From NCBI GenBank assembly GCA_029216955.1, contig JANAVB010029819.1, positions 36,995,331 through 37,059,330 of the forward strand: a stretch of DNA of 64,000 nucleotides, read 5' to 3'. The notes beneath the pieces were generated by a model. The model saw only the letters and a program-made list of their open reading frames with translations, did not search any database and was not told where the DNA came from. The DNA comes from Iris pallida. Lineage: Eukaryota; Streptophyta; Magnoliopsida; Asparagales; Iridaceae. Positions 11,281 through 22,800 of the stretch are shown piece by piece; position 1 is the stretch's first letter, and every line of letters starts with the position of its first letter. Position numbers and translations under genes: made by a program.

Positions 11281-12015
11281 TTACAACTTCGGGCCAGGTT
11301 GGTGAGCCCCACAAGCGCCATTGTGAGCCTCGCGTAAGGCTTTCTTGGCTTCTGCATTGGACAGGCATCTTAACAGTAGCCCCTCATAGGATCGTCGATA
11401 TAACATTTTTGTCTCTATATCATAGAAGAATCTGAGAGAGCGTCTTCTGATTGAAGTTGCTTCCTTCACATTCTCTGGCAGAATTCCGTAGACTATAAAG
11501 TCGATGAGCGGACGTCTCCAGTCTTGTATGTCGTTGGTTATCTGGGCAGAGTAACTCGTACCCAGTTGAATATTGTTCTTGGGACAGAACAGCTCATGGC
11601 CTATCACGTCGACTAGATGATAAGCATCATTTGGAACTGCCAAGGAAGCGACGGGGCCTGCTAGGGCATCGACTTTAATATTTTGGAGCCTAGGAACATG
11701 CTCTATAAAGAACCCCTCTAAGGTTGTAATGATGGCAATTGATGTCTGATGGTAGGGAATCAGGTCCTCATTGCGAACCTCGTATGAGCCTCGGATCTGA
11801 TTAACAATAAGTTGCGAGACGCCATATGCTTCCAGGTACTTGACCCCCACCTTTTTTGCGAGTTGGAGTCCGATGACTATAGCGTTATATTCGGCTACAT
11901 TGTTTGAACAGGGTTCTGTGAGAGAATATGCCTGATTGATCACCAATCTAGAGGAAGAAATTAATACTATCCAGACTCCAGCGACGATATCACTTTGTGG
12001 CCCCGTTCATGAAGC
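11281..12015 (-). pseudogene. Second, archaeal-type RNase H of the Tat element
   Basis: Tat/Ogre-type elements carry this extra RNase H after the normal one; it is thought to degrade RNA in the hybrid. Seen here are the first acidic motif MFFDSAS (about 12000, followed by an in-frame stop), NNVAEYNAIVIGLQLAK with its Glu, and KVDALA with its Asp. The motif usually reading GDSQL is GVSQL (near 11815), so a catalytic Asp is replaced by Val. The ORF continues into the integrase zinc-binding N-terminus (REAHNGACGAH), where a stop interrupts it at 11281. It is in a different frame from the RT, so a frameshift lies between 11950 and 12126. Confidence 0.85.
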
Positions 12016-12125
12016 ACTGTCAAAGAACATTTGCCAAATGGCATCATGTGAAGTCATGTTTGAGGCGACGACTTCGTCGGGGATTTCTTCATAAATTTTG
12101 GTTGTTTCTGAGCCTGGATGGGCTG

Positions 12126-13565
12126 CTAAGAAGTCGGCCATGGCTTGACCTTTGACAGCCTTCTGCGGAACAAAAACCATGTCGTAGGGGATAACAGTAT
12201 CGCCCAGGTGGCTACATGAGAACTGAGTTCGCCTGGCTTGATCATGAGAACCCTAAGAGGATCAACTCGTGAGACAACATGGATGGTCTGCCATATCACA
12301 TAGTATCGTGTTTTCTGAATGGCGAACACTAGGGCAAGGCACTCCTTCTCCACGGCGGTGTACCTATGTTCCGGTCCTACCATCATTCGTCTGAGATAGT
12401 AAATAGCTTATTCATGTCCCGCGATCTGTGCTAGAAAAGCACCGAGGGAGTGTTCCATCGCCCGTACATAGAGCAGGAAGGGTTTTTCGGCGACCGGGGC
12501 TACCAGAACTGGCAGATTCGTCAGGTATTCCTTAATGTCATCAAAGGCACGCTGACATTCCTCGTTCCATACGAAAGAGACACCTTTCTCTATGAGTTGA
12601 GTGAAGGGTTGACATCGTCCTGAGAGATTAGATATGAACCTCCTGATGTAGGCTAGTCTTCCCTGAAGGCCGCGGAGTTCACGGAGGTTCTTCGGTGGAC
12701 TCATCTCCAGGATTGCTTTTGTTTTATCAGGGTCTATGTCAATGTCCGGGGAAGTAATGACAAAGCCCAAGAACTTCCCGCTAGAGACACCTATGAAAGA
12801 CTTGGTGGGATTCATCTTCAGATTGTGCGCTCGCATGAGGTCGAACATTGTTCTCAAATCATGTAAGTGATCATTTTTGGAGCGGCTTGTGACGGCGATG
12901 TCGTCAACGTAACACTCCACCGTCTTGCGCAAGTGATCTCTGAAGATGACGCTCATAGAATGTTGATATGTAGCACCGGCGTTCTTTAGGCCGAAGGGCA
13001 TGACCGTATAACAATACAAGCCGATCGGTGTTCAAAATGATGTATGCTTCTTATCATCAGGAGACATTTTAATTTGATTTTATCCTGAAAAGCCATCCAT
13101 AAAGGACATGCGCTCGAAGCCACACGTATTATCAATCATTATGTCGATGATCGGAAGAGGAAATTCATCCTTAGGGCATGTCGCATTCAGATTACGGAAG
13201 TCGATGCAAATTTAGATCTTTTCGTTCTTCTTGATGACTGGTACTATATTAGCTACCCAGTCTGGGTGCTGCTCTTCACGGATGAAACCGCTAGCTATAA
13301 GCTTGTTTACTTCTGCTTCAATGGAGTTCATGATGTCTGGACGAAACCGTCGCTGCTGTTGTTTGACTGGTTTTACGTTCGAATAAATATTGAGCTTATG
13401 AAGTACGATCTCAGGATTTAGCCCTGGCATGTCTTCATAGCTCCAAGCGAAGACATCGATGTATTCTCTGACGAGTTGCAACAGCGACTCTCGCTCATCG
13501 TCCATCAGGCTTTTACTGACGAAGATTAGTTTCGTGGAGGATTCATCACCAAGGTCAACTTGCAT
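12126..13565 (-). pseudogene. Tat element reverse transcriptase and first RNase H, broken
   Basis: The RT copies element RNA into DNA. From the 5' end are VFAWSYEDMPGL and PDIMNSIEAEVNKLIASGFI (13212-13565). A stop near 13210 follows, within the usual RICIDFRDLN motif (here stop-ICIDFRNLN). After a second stop near 13020 come MPFGLKNAGATYQ and the catalytic CYVDDIAV (about 12905), then the connection region LQGRLAYIRRFISNLSGR. The first RNase H (12126-12386 and just upstream) has TAVEKECLALVFAIQKTRYY but is cut by a stop at about 12408. All pieces share one frame with the upstream protease. Confidence 0.88.
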
Positions 13566-13610
13566 GACCTCGTCTTCAGTGGGCGGGTCTCATAGTTCAA
13601 AGCGCTTCTC

Positions 13611-14693
13611 TTATTGTGCATCCAGTTGTTGGATCCATGGCTCTAACTCAAGCGGTTCGAGAAGATCTTTGTCTTCCCCTTCAATATCAGTAGATGTCAT
13701 GTTGACAGATAATGTCTGCCTGAATATATCTCCAATGCTGCCATCGGAGTCGTAAGTGGGTGACTCGAACGAATGAGAGTGCGACTCGCATTCTTCATCG
13801 GAACTCTCGGGCATTATTGCTGGTGTAACATACCCGAGGCTGTGTCTGGATTTGTGATAATAATCCTGAGGTTTCCCAGCCAGTGCTGACAGCTGTAGAG
13901 GCAATCACCGACCGTTACCGTAATTCAGACCCGGGGTAGCCTCCATGTCGTACCCCTAATTTGGCATGAAGTACTTGGCTTGAGGACTATACAGGTAGAG
14001 CGGTAATCTTCCAGCGTCGGGTTCGAGATCAAACTCTTGTGGCGTAAAAGATTGAGGACCTTTTTTTTGGCCAAAGATGATCGTGTGACCCCATTCTTTT
14101 CTGCCTGGGACTAGGAAGTAAGTGCCTTTAATGGGAGCAAGTCGATTTGCGGTATGGACGGTTGTCACTTGTGTGTGCAGGTTAACGTCTAGACAGCCCC
14201 ATGCAGTATACATCAGATTAAGCTTATCACACTTAGAATAGTCCAACGGCAGCCGCTTATTGATAAAATAAGAAATTTTTTCCATGAGGATTACATCATC
14301 AGGAGAGGGGCTATCCACGTGTGCAACCAGGTACTTGGCGAGTTCTACGTCCTCTTCGGCTACCCCCTGCGAGCCCAGAGGTCGAGATGCTATCTTAGGC
14401 AGCTTGACCACCAAGGGTTCTGCTATTTGCACTGGCTTGCCTAAGGGCCTCGGGTCGACATTTGATTGTCGGCTCAATTTGGGAAGACGGATAACCATCG
14501 GTTCGGTAGAGGACTTCGTGTCTTTCGATTGCCTTTTAGTGGATTTTGGCAATCGGATCACCATCGGCGTCACAGAGGGCCTTGCATCTTCATGTTGCCT
14601 TTGATTGGATTTCAGCAATCGGATCACCATCGGCCCTATGATGGGTTTTAGCTTCTGGCTAGATCTCAGGAGCCGGATGACCATTGGTTCCAA
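13611..14693 (-). pseudogene. Protease-RT linker with repeated PMVIRLPKS units
   Basis: This long region lies between protease and RT, as in Ogre-like elements. The first 115 residues contain five spaced copies of PMVIRLPKS or PLVVKLPK, every 22-26 residues, with variable Lys/Arg/Gln/Ser-rich spacers. A globular part follows (DDVILMEKISYFINKRLPLDYS, then NLMYTAWGCLDVN and GTYFLVPGRKEWGHT), and then a second block (13611-13904) with GKPQDYYHKSRHSLGYVTP and a highly acidic, Ser-rich stretch. In-frame stops occur near 13956 and 13905. I know of no proven function for the linker. Confidence 0.7.
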
Positions 14694-15797
14694 CTACGCA
14701 GGTGAGGCAGGAGAACCGGGCACCTCTTTATGCAAAGTTGCGACAAGGGGTGCTGCTTTGCCCGGTTTACGGGCCTGGAGATAGATTTTCAAAAGTTCCT
14801 CTAACCATGTTATGGCTTCGAGTTCGTCAGTCGTGTGCTTCTTGGATTCTTCATATAGGCAAGCCTCTGAAGAGTAATAAGACTCGACTCCTTTGAAAGG
14901 ATCGATGTCGGCAAATTCCGTCTTCACGAAGCCGTGTTTATTTACATACTTGAAGCACTGGTGGAGTGTAGATGGCACGATCATGTAGTCATGTATCCAT
15001 GGACGCCCCAGGAGGATATTGTAGGATGTATCTGTGCCTATGACGTAGCAGGTAACTCCATCTTCATGCAAGTTGGACTTAATCAACATGTCCTATGGGG
15101 TAAATATGATGTTGGGCATTGCATCTGCACAATTGTTGTCATATAGGTCTGCTGACGGGTCTTCCTCTGGAGGCTTGACCTGGGCTAAGTAGGCGTCAAC
15201 ATTTTGGAGTACTTCGCTCAATACGACACGAAGATCTTTGGAGAGCCTTAGGAGCTCGTATAACGACAATTTTGCTGGCGTATTAGTCAATTGTGCTAAT
15301 ATATGAAAGTTGTAAGGTCTCTCCAGCCACTAAGGTGCATCGTTACGGAGTGGCCTGTCAAAGCGGATTTCTTTTGGCTTGGACTTATCTGCCTGTGGAG
15401 GCTGAGACGGCCTTGGAACATCAGAGGCAGACAACGTTGCCGGCTGAGGATCTTTGACTGAACTATCCAATGTGGGCTGGACTTGTGCCCCAGACTGGGT
15501 AACAACGGCTGCCGCTTCCTCAGCTTCGGCTGAAATTGTATGACAGGATCTAGACTTTCTGCCCTTCTTCTCGTTGGTAGGAGATGACACCGCCTCGGTA
15601 ACTTCGGGCACTAAGTCCGGGTGCACCCACATGATCTCTCCTCGCGATGTGGTAAGAGGTACCAAACCAGATGTCTGGTCCCGGATGGGTGAAAGATTAG
15701 TAACCTCCATCGTTGCCTGAGGGACAGGTATTATCCCGTCTGAAGTATTTGTTGGGGGAAAGTCACCGAATTGAACTGATACCATGTTCGCAGCCAC
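14694..15797 (-). pseudogene. Tat element protease region, active site deleted
   Basis: The conserved lead-in (LSLYELLRLSKDLRVVLSEVL, about 15270-15210) and the conserved end (DTSYNILLGRPWIHDY, then VPSTLHQCFKYV, about 15030-14930) are present. The Asp-Ser/Gly-Gly active-site segment that should lie between them is not: PNIIFTP is followed by a stop and, within about 15 residues, by the end block. Stops also lie near 15328 and 15092. The upstream 155 residues are a Pro/Ser/Thr-rich linker after gag. In this lineage the protease would cleave the polyprotein; this copy cannot. Confidence 0.75.
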
Positions 15798-15845
15798 AGT
15801 AACCTCTTCGAAATCTATTGACAGAGCTTTGGAGTTGATAAGACT

Positions 15846-17085
15846 CTAGATGTACCGCTTTAATTGGAAGCAGTCATGAGTGGAATGATGGACATAGCGG
15901 TGGAAGTGACAATATTTTGGGTCCTCCATTTCTGCCGCTCGAGGCTCGCGCCTTGGTGGTAGGAGCTGGATCCTACCCCCTTGTAGGAGCATATCGAAGA
16001 TAGGTTTGACATGACTATCTTCAAATGAGTAAATCACCTTGGGCCACTGACCTTCTGCCTATTTTTGTTCAGGCTTCTTGGTCGCATCAGCGACCATGGC
16101 CTGTTTGCCTTTATTGTCCCAGTTGGAGGTGCCGCCACTGTTGTTGTTGCTGGAGGTGGAACCAGGATGTTTGCCCTTATCCTCTCCATCTAGGATGTGT
16201 ATCCCAACTGGCGAGCCTTCTTCAACTTTGCCTCCACATTGGCAGCACTTATGATGAAAGTCATCCAATCCCTGAACTGATCATCGCCCATCCAGAGGCT
16301 AATTGCGGGGAGCAACTTCTTCTAGCAGATTTTAATCAAGGAACTTTCGGGATTGCCTTGGGGCAATCTCATTGCGGTTTGGCGGAACAGCTCGATATAG
16401 TTCCTTGTTAGCTCCTTCTCTCCCTGAACGACGTCCATGAGAGACGACATTGTCACATCATGCCCTACTTCGTTGAATCTCTCCAGGAACATGTGCTTGA
16501 AGCCGTCAAAAGAATAGATGCAGTTGTCGGGAAGGTTACAGTACCAGTCGAACGTGATCCTCTCCAATGCTCCGATAAATAATCGTGTGAGGATGGCGTC
16601 GCTATACGGCAAGTGGTCGGTTATGACCTTAAAATAAGTCATGTACCGACTAGAAGAGGTCTTCCCGTCATACGAATCTATATGGAACGGTTTGTAGCAT
16701 GGGGGAAAAAGAACATCTCTCCACGCGACGGGATATGGCTGTCGTATTCTGAGGTCTCGGGAGGAGTCTCGGGCATTGAACATTGCTCGAAGCTCCTGGA
16801 CTTTCCTCCTTGCCTCCTTGGCTTCATCCGCAGGTGAAGGACCGGATGCTCCTAAAGGATCGTCAACCAAAGGAGGAGCGTTCGTATTGGAGTCCGCATT
16901 GACTACGGGTCCCAAGCTTGTTTGTCCGGGGTCCTTGCTGGTTGAGTTGGCAAGACGGCTTTGATTTTGTCTACAGACTTGACCAAGGATAATAGCATGG
17001 CTTCAAGTACTTCTAGACGTTGTCGATCAGTCAGTCCTTCAGGATCGTCGCCGACCATAAAAACTGTCCGTACGTGGGTAGACAT
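15846..17085 (-). pseudogene. Tat element gag, frameshifted
   Basis: Gag would form the particle. The N-terminal piece (16903-17085) reads through TDRQRLEVLEAML and shifts frame into 16322-16915. That piece has the capsid-like core: RDLRIRQPYPVAWRDVLFPP, FHIDSYDGKTSS and FIGALERITFDWYCNLP, then the FDGFKHMFLERF and YIELFRQTAMRLPQ segments. A second frameshift leads to 15846-16268, with an asparagine/glycine-rich spacer and a CHFH...HDCFQLKRYI segment in the place of the C-terminal zinc-binding motif. At least two frameshifts and one stop break it. Confidence 0.83.
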
Positions 17086-18214
17086 GGAAGGGACTGTAGA
17101 AGAGGTGCTCTCCGTGTCGTACCCATGTACAGAGAAATCATCGGGGAATGTTGGAATGCCATCTTCCTCAGACTCGAAAGGGGTGCTACCCCTTGTGCGG
17201 AAGCCGCATCATCTTGGCAAGGGCTATCGCCCTCAGGGACGTCCAAGTATGTTGCATAATTTTGAGGGATCTCTACCTCCTATGTATGCTCTTGGTACAC
17301 CGGATTATCGTATATATTGAGGGGACTGCTACCCCCAGCTTCATATACTCACAAGGAGGTCGAAGGTGCACCTCCAGGTGTTGGAAGCTTCTTTTTGGAT
17401 CGAGTGCCTAAATAGACACCCCCCGTGGCTGTCGGCGACAACCCTCCAGATGAGAGTTTCCTTGCAGTGCTAGTTGGGATTGCCGAGCTGGAAAAGCCTG
17501 TCTTCTTTTCCTCTTGCCGGGAGGAACCTTTCGAGTTGAATTACAGGAGGCGAAAGGAAACTTTTCGTCTCCCAGAATTTTCATATGTTTCTCGAGTTAT
17601 TGTCGGACAGGTGTTGGCTGCTGCAGTCGTTGGAAAACGGACTGCCGATCTTCAGGTGCTGCCAACTTGTCGCAGCAGCAGTTGATGATGACTTGGGTGC
17701 AACGACTTCCCGAGAGGGGCTCATCGCATGCCAAGGTTGCTTTCTTCTTCTTGCGTTTGTAAGTAATCATCTCACGTCGATAGCAGACTGATCTACCTTT
17801 GTATCAAACTTGTGGACTCGGGTATCCCGAGCACACTGGTGCGTAGGTATCATGTTCGCTCCCTGATCCGAGGCTAGTAAAAGTACTTGCTATCGATCGT
17901 TGGAGGGAGACTTTAAAGACCCACCCTGTCCGTTAGTCCTGGGGGACTGGACGCGGGTGGTTCTGTACAACTTTCCATCAGGAGCCCGTATAACAGTTAA
18001 AGGTGCCCGCTGACGATCAGTATCTTGGACAGTTGACTGGGCTTGTTGGGCCCGCACTGTCCTGGACTTCTTCAATTTAGCACCTAAAAGGGCATAGTAA
18101 GAAGAGTCCTGATTGGAATATTCCACATTCTTAATGGGCCGCATGGAGTCGGGCCAGCATGAGAGACGGTCGAACACAGAGCTTCTGACTGGACCGCATG
18201 AGATATCACGTCTG

Positions 18215-18425
18215 AGGCCAGGATTGGCTGCCGCATAGGCCATCTTCCTGTGGCCAGAATTGGCTGTCGCATGGGCCATCTTTCTGCGGCCAGAGTTGGC
18301 TGCCGCATGGGCTGTCTTTCTGTGGCTAGAGTTGGCTGCCGCATGGGCCATCATCCTGCGGTCAGAGTTGGCAGCCGCATGGGTCGTCTGCCTACAGCCA
18401 GAGTTGGCTACCGCATGGACAGACT
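18215..18425. repeat. 36-bp tandem repeat within the 5' ORF
   Basis: Six to seven imperfect copies of a unit beginning GAGTTGGCTGCCGCATGGG, period 36 bp. This keeps the reading frame and encodes the 12-residue repeat on the minus strand. Each unit holds the GCCGCAT core seen in the LTRs and in the antisense intron. Confidence 0.85.
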
Positions 18426-18808
18426 GTCCATTTCTCTTATGTGGCCTCTTTTTCGTCCGCATAGATTTCCCTTGTGCCCCCAAAAACTCAGCATCGTAGT
18501 ATTTTTCTTTACTGAATTTAGGGTCAGTGGGGTCCTCTGCGGTCGGAAGCAAAGCCACAGGAGAGCTTTGATCACCGTCTTGGGCCGCAGAAGGAGCTTC
18601 TTCGAGAACCTGGTCGGGGGTAACAGTTTTGCGCTTCGACGTCCTGCGAATTCTCTTTGGGTTGGCTCACTTTTGTGACGGGCTGGCGCTTCCTTCAGAG
18701 AGCATTTCTTCGAAGGCTGGTCAAAACGAACCACAAGATTTTGCTGCGTAGAGCCAAGCTTGGACGTGTCGAATTGTGTCACCAGCTTCTCATCAGAGGA
18801 GAAGGACA

Positions 18809-18826
18809 TCCCCGGCAGAGTCGTCA
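18809..18826 (-). other. Candidate primer-binding site of the Tat element
   Basis: Three bases after the 5' LTR end (GGCAAACA on the minus strand) the sequence reads TGACGACTCTGCCGGGGA. This resembles the TGGCGAC-type primer sites of Tat elements, with one change in the TGG. I do not assign the tRNA. Confidence 0.6.
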
Positions 18827-18829
18827 TCG

Positions 18830-19854
18830 TGTTTGCCATTAAAATATCAAAGACAGGTATTACAGGAACACTGAAATTGATTGCAAACTCGCTTGTACAA
18901 AGAAAAGCCTAGAAAAAAAATCCTAGGAAACAATCTAAGTAAAATTGTTTAGTTTTTGATTCAGGGAGGTGACGTGAAGGCTCGGGAAAGTGTATCAACT
19001 CTGCCTTACTCCTTGGACTATCCGACGCAGTCTTAGCTCTTGAAGAAATTGCCCTTCGTAGGTTACCCGCCTTGCAGGGGTGTGGCACCCTGCTATTTAT
19101 AGTTATATATATTTTGAGCCGCATAGATGGCCCGTGGCCACGTGGCTACAACAGCACGCAAAGACCCGCTCTTTGGCCGCCAGCTGGCAATTTGTTAGGA
19201 TTTTGTTACAGCAAATCTGGGTGGTTGAGACTTGGTCAGCCTGCCACGTGTCCTATCGTAGGATAGGATTAATCTGATGGAGTCATTTTGAGCCGCATAA
19301 GTCTTTCAGTTTTCGGCCATGCTGGGCCGCATAAGACTCATGCGGCTTAGGTCGCAGTCTCCCTTAGTCCGCATGTAGCTTAAGGACTTTTGAGCCGCAT
19401 AGATTCTGTATTTTAGACCGCATAAAGCTCATGCGACTTAGGTTATAGTCACCCTCGGCCGCATGAAGCTTAGAGACTTTAGGGCCGCATAGGTTGAGCC
19501 ACATAAGGTTCATGCGGCTCGGGTAGCAATCCTTCTAGCCGCATGACTATGTCTAAGCACATGAACCCTGTTTTTAGTGACATGACATTTTGTCTGATCA
19601 CGTCTTATCTTTTTGTCAGAGTGTCAGAGCTGTCATTTTTGTCAGTTTTGACAGAGTTTGTCAGCTTTATCAGAAGGACTGATCAGCTTGGCCGTATATC
19701 TTCCTTCTACGGCTCGAATCAGTCTGGTTGCAGACGGGTCGCATGGGGTGCTGAATCTGTCATACGGCTCTCCTTTATGCAGACCAGTTTGGCCCATAGT
19801 ACTCATGCGGCCAGTTGTGATCCGCATGAACCCCATATTTTCTATGCTTCTACA
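18830..19854 (-). repeat. 5' LTR of the Tat element
   Basis: It is 1,025 bp with ends TG and CA. U3 lies to the right and contains a dense set of GCCGCAT/ATGCGGC motifs (19285-19560). R and U5 lie left of the TATA box at 19091-19102. Confidence 0.9.
19091..19102 (-). promoter_or_regulatory. LTR promoter TATA box
   Basis: On the minus strand this reads CTATAAATAGCA and is conserved in both LTRs. Transcription would run leftward into R/U5, the primer site and the 5' ORF. Confidence 0.65.
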
Positions 19855-19859
19855 GTTTG
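19855..19859. repeat. Target site duplication of the Tat element, right copy (GTTTG)
   Basis: Identical to 6652-6656. Confidence 0.9.
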
Positions 19860-22800
19860 TACACCCCGAGTTTATTTGAAGATTGGGTCCAGTTGGATCA
19901 CGTAGGATTTAGTTGGTTTAATTTTATGTTGGTTTGGTTTGAATTACTTGAGTTAAATTATGATTAATTATTATTTTATTTAGGTGACTCTAACATATAT
20001 TCTCATAAATCTTGTACTGATATCATAAGTTTATTTACAACTTAGTATTTTGCCAATGTCTTAGTATGACAATGCAAGATATTGGAACTATATATGAAGG
20101 ATATCTTGAAGTTTAGTTGAGAAGATCACTTGAGACTTGCATCAGAATATTGATGACTATAAATATTCCTTTTAATCAAGCCAACAAATATAAAGAAATT
20201 TTGTTGAATCAAATGATTTGCCTTTAAGATTAGGCACCTCATGTCAAATTAAAATATGTGCCAAACTTGTGCACATAGTGTGTTTGAATTATTGTTAAAA
20301 TTCATATCCAATTGTATTATTCTGCCAGAATGAACAAGTTATGCATCGGTTCAAATTATATTTTAATATGAAAACTAACATTTAATTTCTTGAAGAACAA
20401 ATCGTTTAAAGATTTTTTATCTTTTCCGGACATGATCTTTATAATGTTATTTCTTCAAGGAAGAAGCATTAGAAGTTGTGACATATTAGAAAAGGAGAAA
20501 ACATGCTAAGGGATAAGATAAGTAATACAAAAGTTCATATATAATATTTCTTGAAATTTTTGGACACTAATGGAACTATAGAACTATCTCAAATTTTTTA
20601 TGTCATTGGCATTATAGAACTATCTCAAAATAATGTATAAAAATTACATATCTTCTCAATTGCTATTTCTAAGCTGAAATCAAGTCTAGAAGAACGAAGT
20701 GCTGCCATCATTTGAAAAGGTAATTTTTCAAATTTATAACATATATATTCTAGTAATTTTCTGATTTATAAGTTGAGTTGAACACATATGTTGTTGGAGT
20801 TCGTGATCCCATTTTCTACATCATTTAGATATAGATTATGGTATGTACTATTATATGTTGGTCCTGATTTGACCATAATGTTATAATATTAGAATTTCTA
20901 GTCAGACAAAGAAATCATAAATTATTCTGTCATAATATTTGGATTATGTTAGGTAAATATCCTTTTGCATAAAATCTGTGATATTATAGTTCTTTCGATA
21001 TATTTTTTAAACAATTTAGTTAAATGAAAATAGTTTAGTGATATTACAAATCCATGTAAATTTAAGTTTTTAAAATAGAGATTAGCTTGGGTACAAGCCG
21101 AAAGGGTCCTTCTGTCAAAAGGGTGTAAATAGTCCTAAGCGATGCGATATTTAAATATTTTCATACCACCGCTAGTTGGGAATCGACCCCTACAGCTAAT
21201 CCAAGTTGATCAAAACTTGATAGTCTAAAGATTTGTTTTATCGATTAGCAAATTCATTCAAACTATTGATCTAGAACTCTAGAATATCATATTGATTCAA
21301 TAAACCATTCTTGTAGAATCTTAGGTTGTCACTTTTATCATAAACGCCGGTAAAGATGAATCATCTAGTACCAAGCCTAATAGATTCAACTGATGTTACC
21401 TTAAGAGGTGACAGAGTTCAATGAGTTTTGGCTTACTATCCAAGGCTTATATCAACAATTGATAGAAAGACACCTACGTTAAATAATTCTGACATCATTG
21501 ATTCTGATTTAGGAGTAACCAAATCAATCAAACCTAAAACCCTAAAGAAATAAATTACCATTGTGATCGTATGTACCATTATATAATATAGTTTTTGGAT
21601 GCACTGAAGAAGAATGAGGGTTTATTTGTGGAACATTTTAGATACTCACAGATGATAGGTTCTTTTATGTATATAACAAATAGAATTGTGCCTAATTTTG
21701 CTATTGCTATGACTTATATGATGTATTGTAGCTAAATTGCTCAAGAAACTAATTATGTATATAAATATTCTATATATTTATGTACTTATCATATTCTATT
21801 AAAAAAATCTATTATAGAACTGCTATAGCATGATTCTGTGAATTCTATAATGAACAGGTACCTGCAACTGTGCTTCAAGTCTATAAAGAGCCTATTAGGC
21901 AAATGATACTACATCCCTATGATGACAGTGTTCCTGTGTGATTTGGTTAGGTTGATTTTTACAACTCTTAATAGGTCCAAGCAAGATTATGCAAGGTTGA
22001 CACCGATCACCAACTTCTTGAGGACTTACCTATATGAGAGGTCGTGAAGGTCGCGACTATGGGACATGGCGATTATATACAACTATCATGAACAAGAAAA
22101 AAGTGTGTATGGCCAATCCAAAGCGTCGTCCCGATAGACCCAAGAACCTCTAGCATACTATGTGTGTTATTTTCAGAATCTAATTCAAGAAGTCTGATTC
22201 AATGTGTAGTCCATCAAGTGCTTCTTCAGATAAAGACAATAGTCACTAAGTGAGATGCAAGGTTGTAGTCCACTTCATATATTGCATAGTACTCATTTTC
22301 CTAGAAATTCTCTACTCTTATCTTTTAATTGTCATCTCTGATTTTTCGGAACTTGGATTTTTTTTTTTTTTTTGGGGGGGGGGGATTAAGAATGTTGTAT
22401 ATTTTTAATCAAGAAAAACCCAACTTTCTTAATCATGTTGTTTTACATCAGTTGGCATATTAAATCATTACTAAATTGCTGAATTATTAGCTCATTGATT
22501 CCTATTAAATCTCGTTGATTCCTGTTAAATCCTACTTAGGAGAGGCTCACTATATATGTAAAATATTCTGGTCAGTTGAGGAGTAGTCTTTTTGTTTTTG
22601 GTTACACATGGAAAAATAAAGTTCTAGTTCATGAAATCTCCTACAAATTATATCATTCATCCTTCTTACTATAAAATTATCTCCTTCATTCTTCCATTGT
22701 TTATTCCATTCCTCCGGACAAAGCTATGTTCGGGTCATTCTCCCAATGTTGTGTGCATCGACAGAAAGCCGGTAGCAAGGGAGTTTTACCTTTATGAGGA

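Larger units (their letters stand above)
17890..18827 (-). pseudogene. 5' ORF before gag (Ogre ORF1-like position)
   Basis: Two overlapping frames, 18408-18827 (ATG at 18827 inside the candidate primer site) and 17890-18558, together look like one frameshifted ORF upstream of gag. No domain was recognised. The second frame contains six or seven copies of a 12-residue repeat like AHAAANSGRRKM. Ogre-type Tat elements have an ORF1 of unknown role at this place, and the assignment rests on position only. The frame of the first part is open through the primer site into the LTR, so the true start is uncertain. The stretch 17086-17889 holds further broken fragments, probably the ORF1-gag connection. 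Confidence 0.5.
6657..19854 (-). mobile_element. Complete Tat-lineage Ty3/gypsy retrotransposon, 13.2 kb
   Basis: Direct repeats 6657-7680 and 18830-19854 both start TG and end CA, and exact GTTTG duplications flank them. Coding order on the minus strand is 5' ORF, gag, protease, long linker, RT, RNase H, a second archaeal-type RNase H, integrase. The second RNase H, the long protease-RT linker, a 5' ORF before gag, and an antisense gene plus tandem repeats before the 3' LTR are all features known from Tat/Ogre/Retand elements. The LTRs differ at only a few sites per hundred bases where I compared them. The coding region nevertheless carries many stops, frameshifts and a protease deletion, so this copy probably moved with help from another element. 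Confidence 0.93.

Noticed and set aside
22358..22384. T16-G11 run as a functional element
   Set aside because: Homopolymers of this kind are more likely replication slippage or a sequencing artefact. Nothing around it supports a poly(A) insertion.
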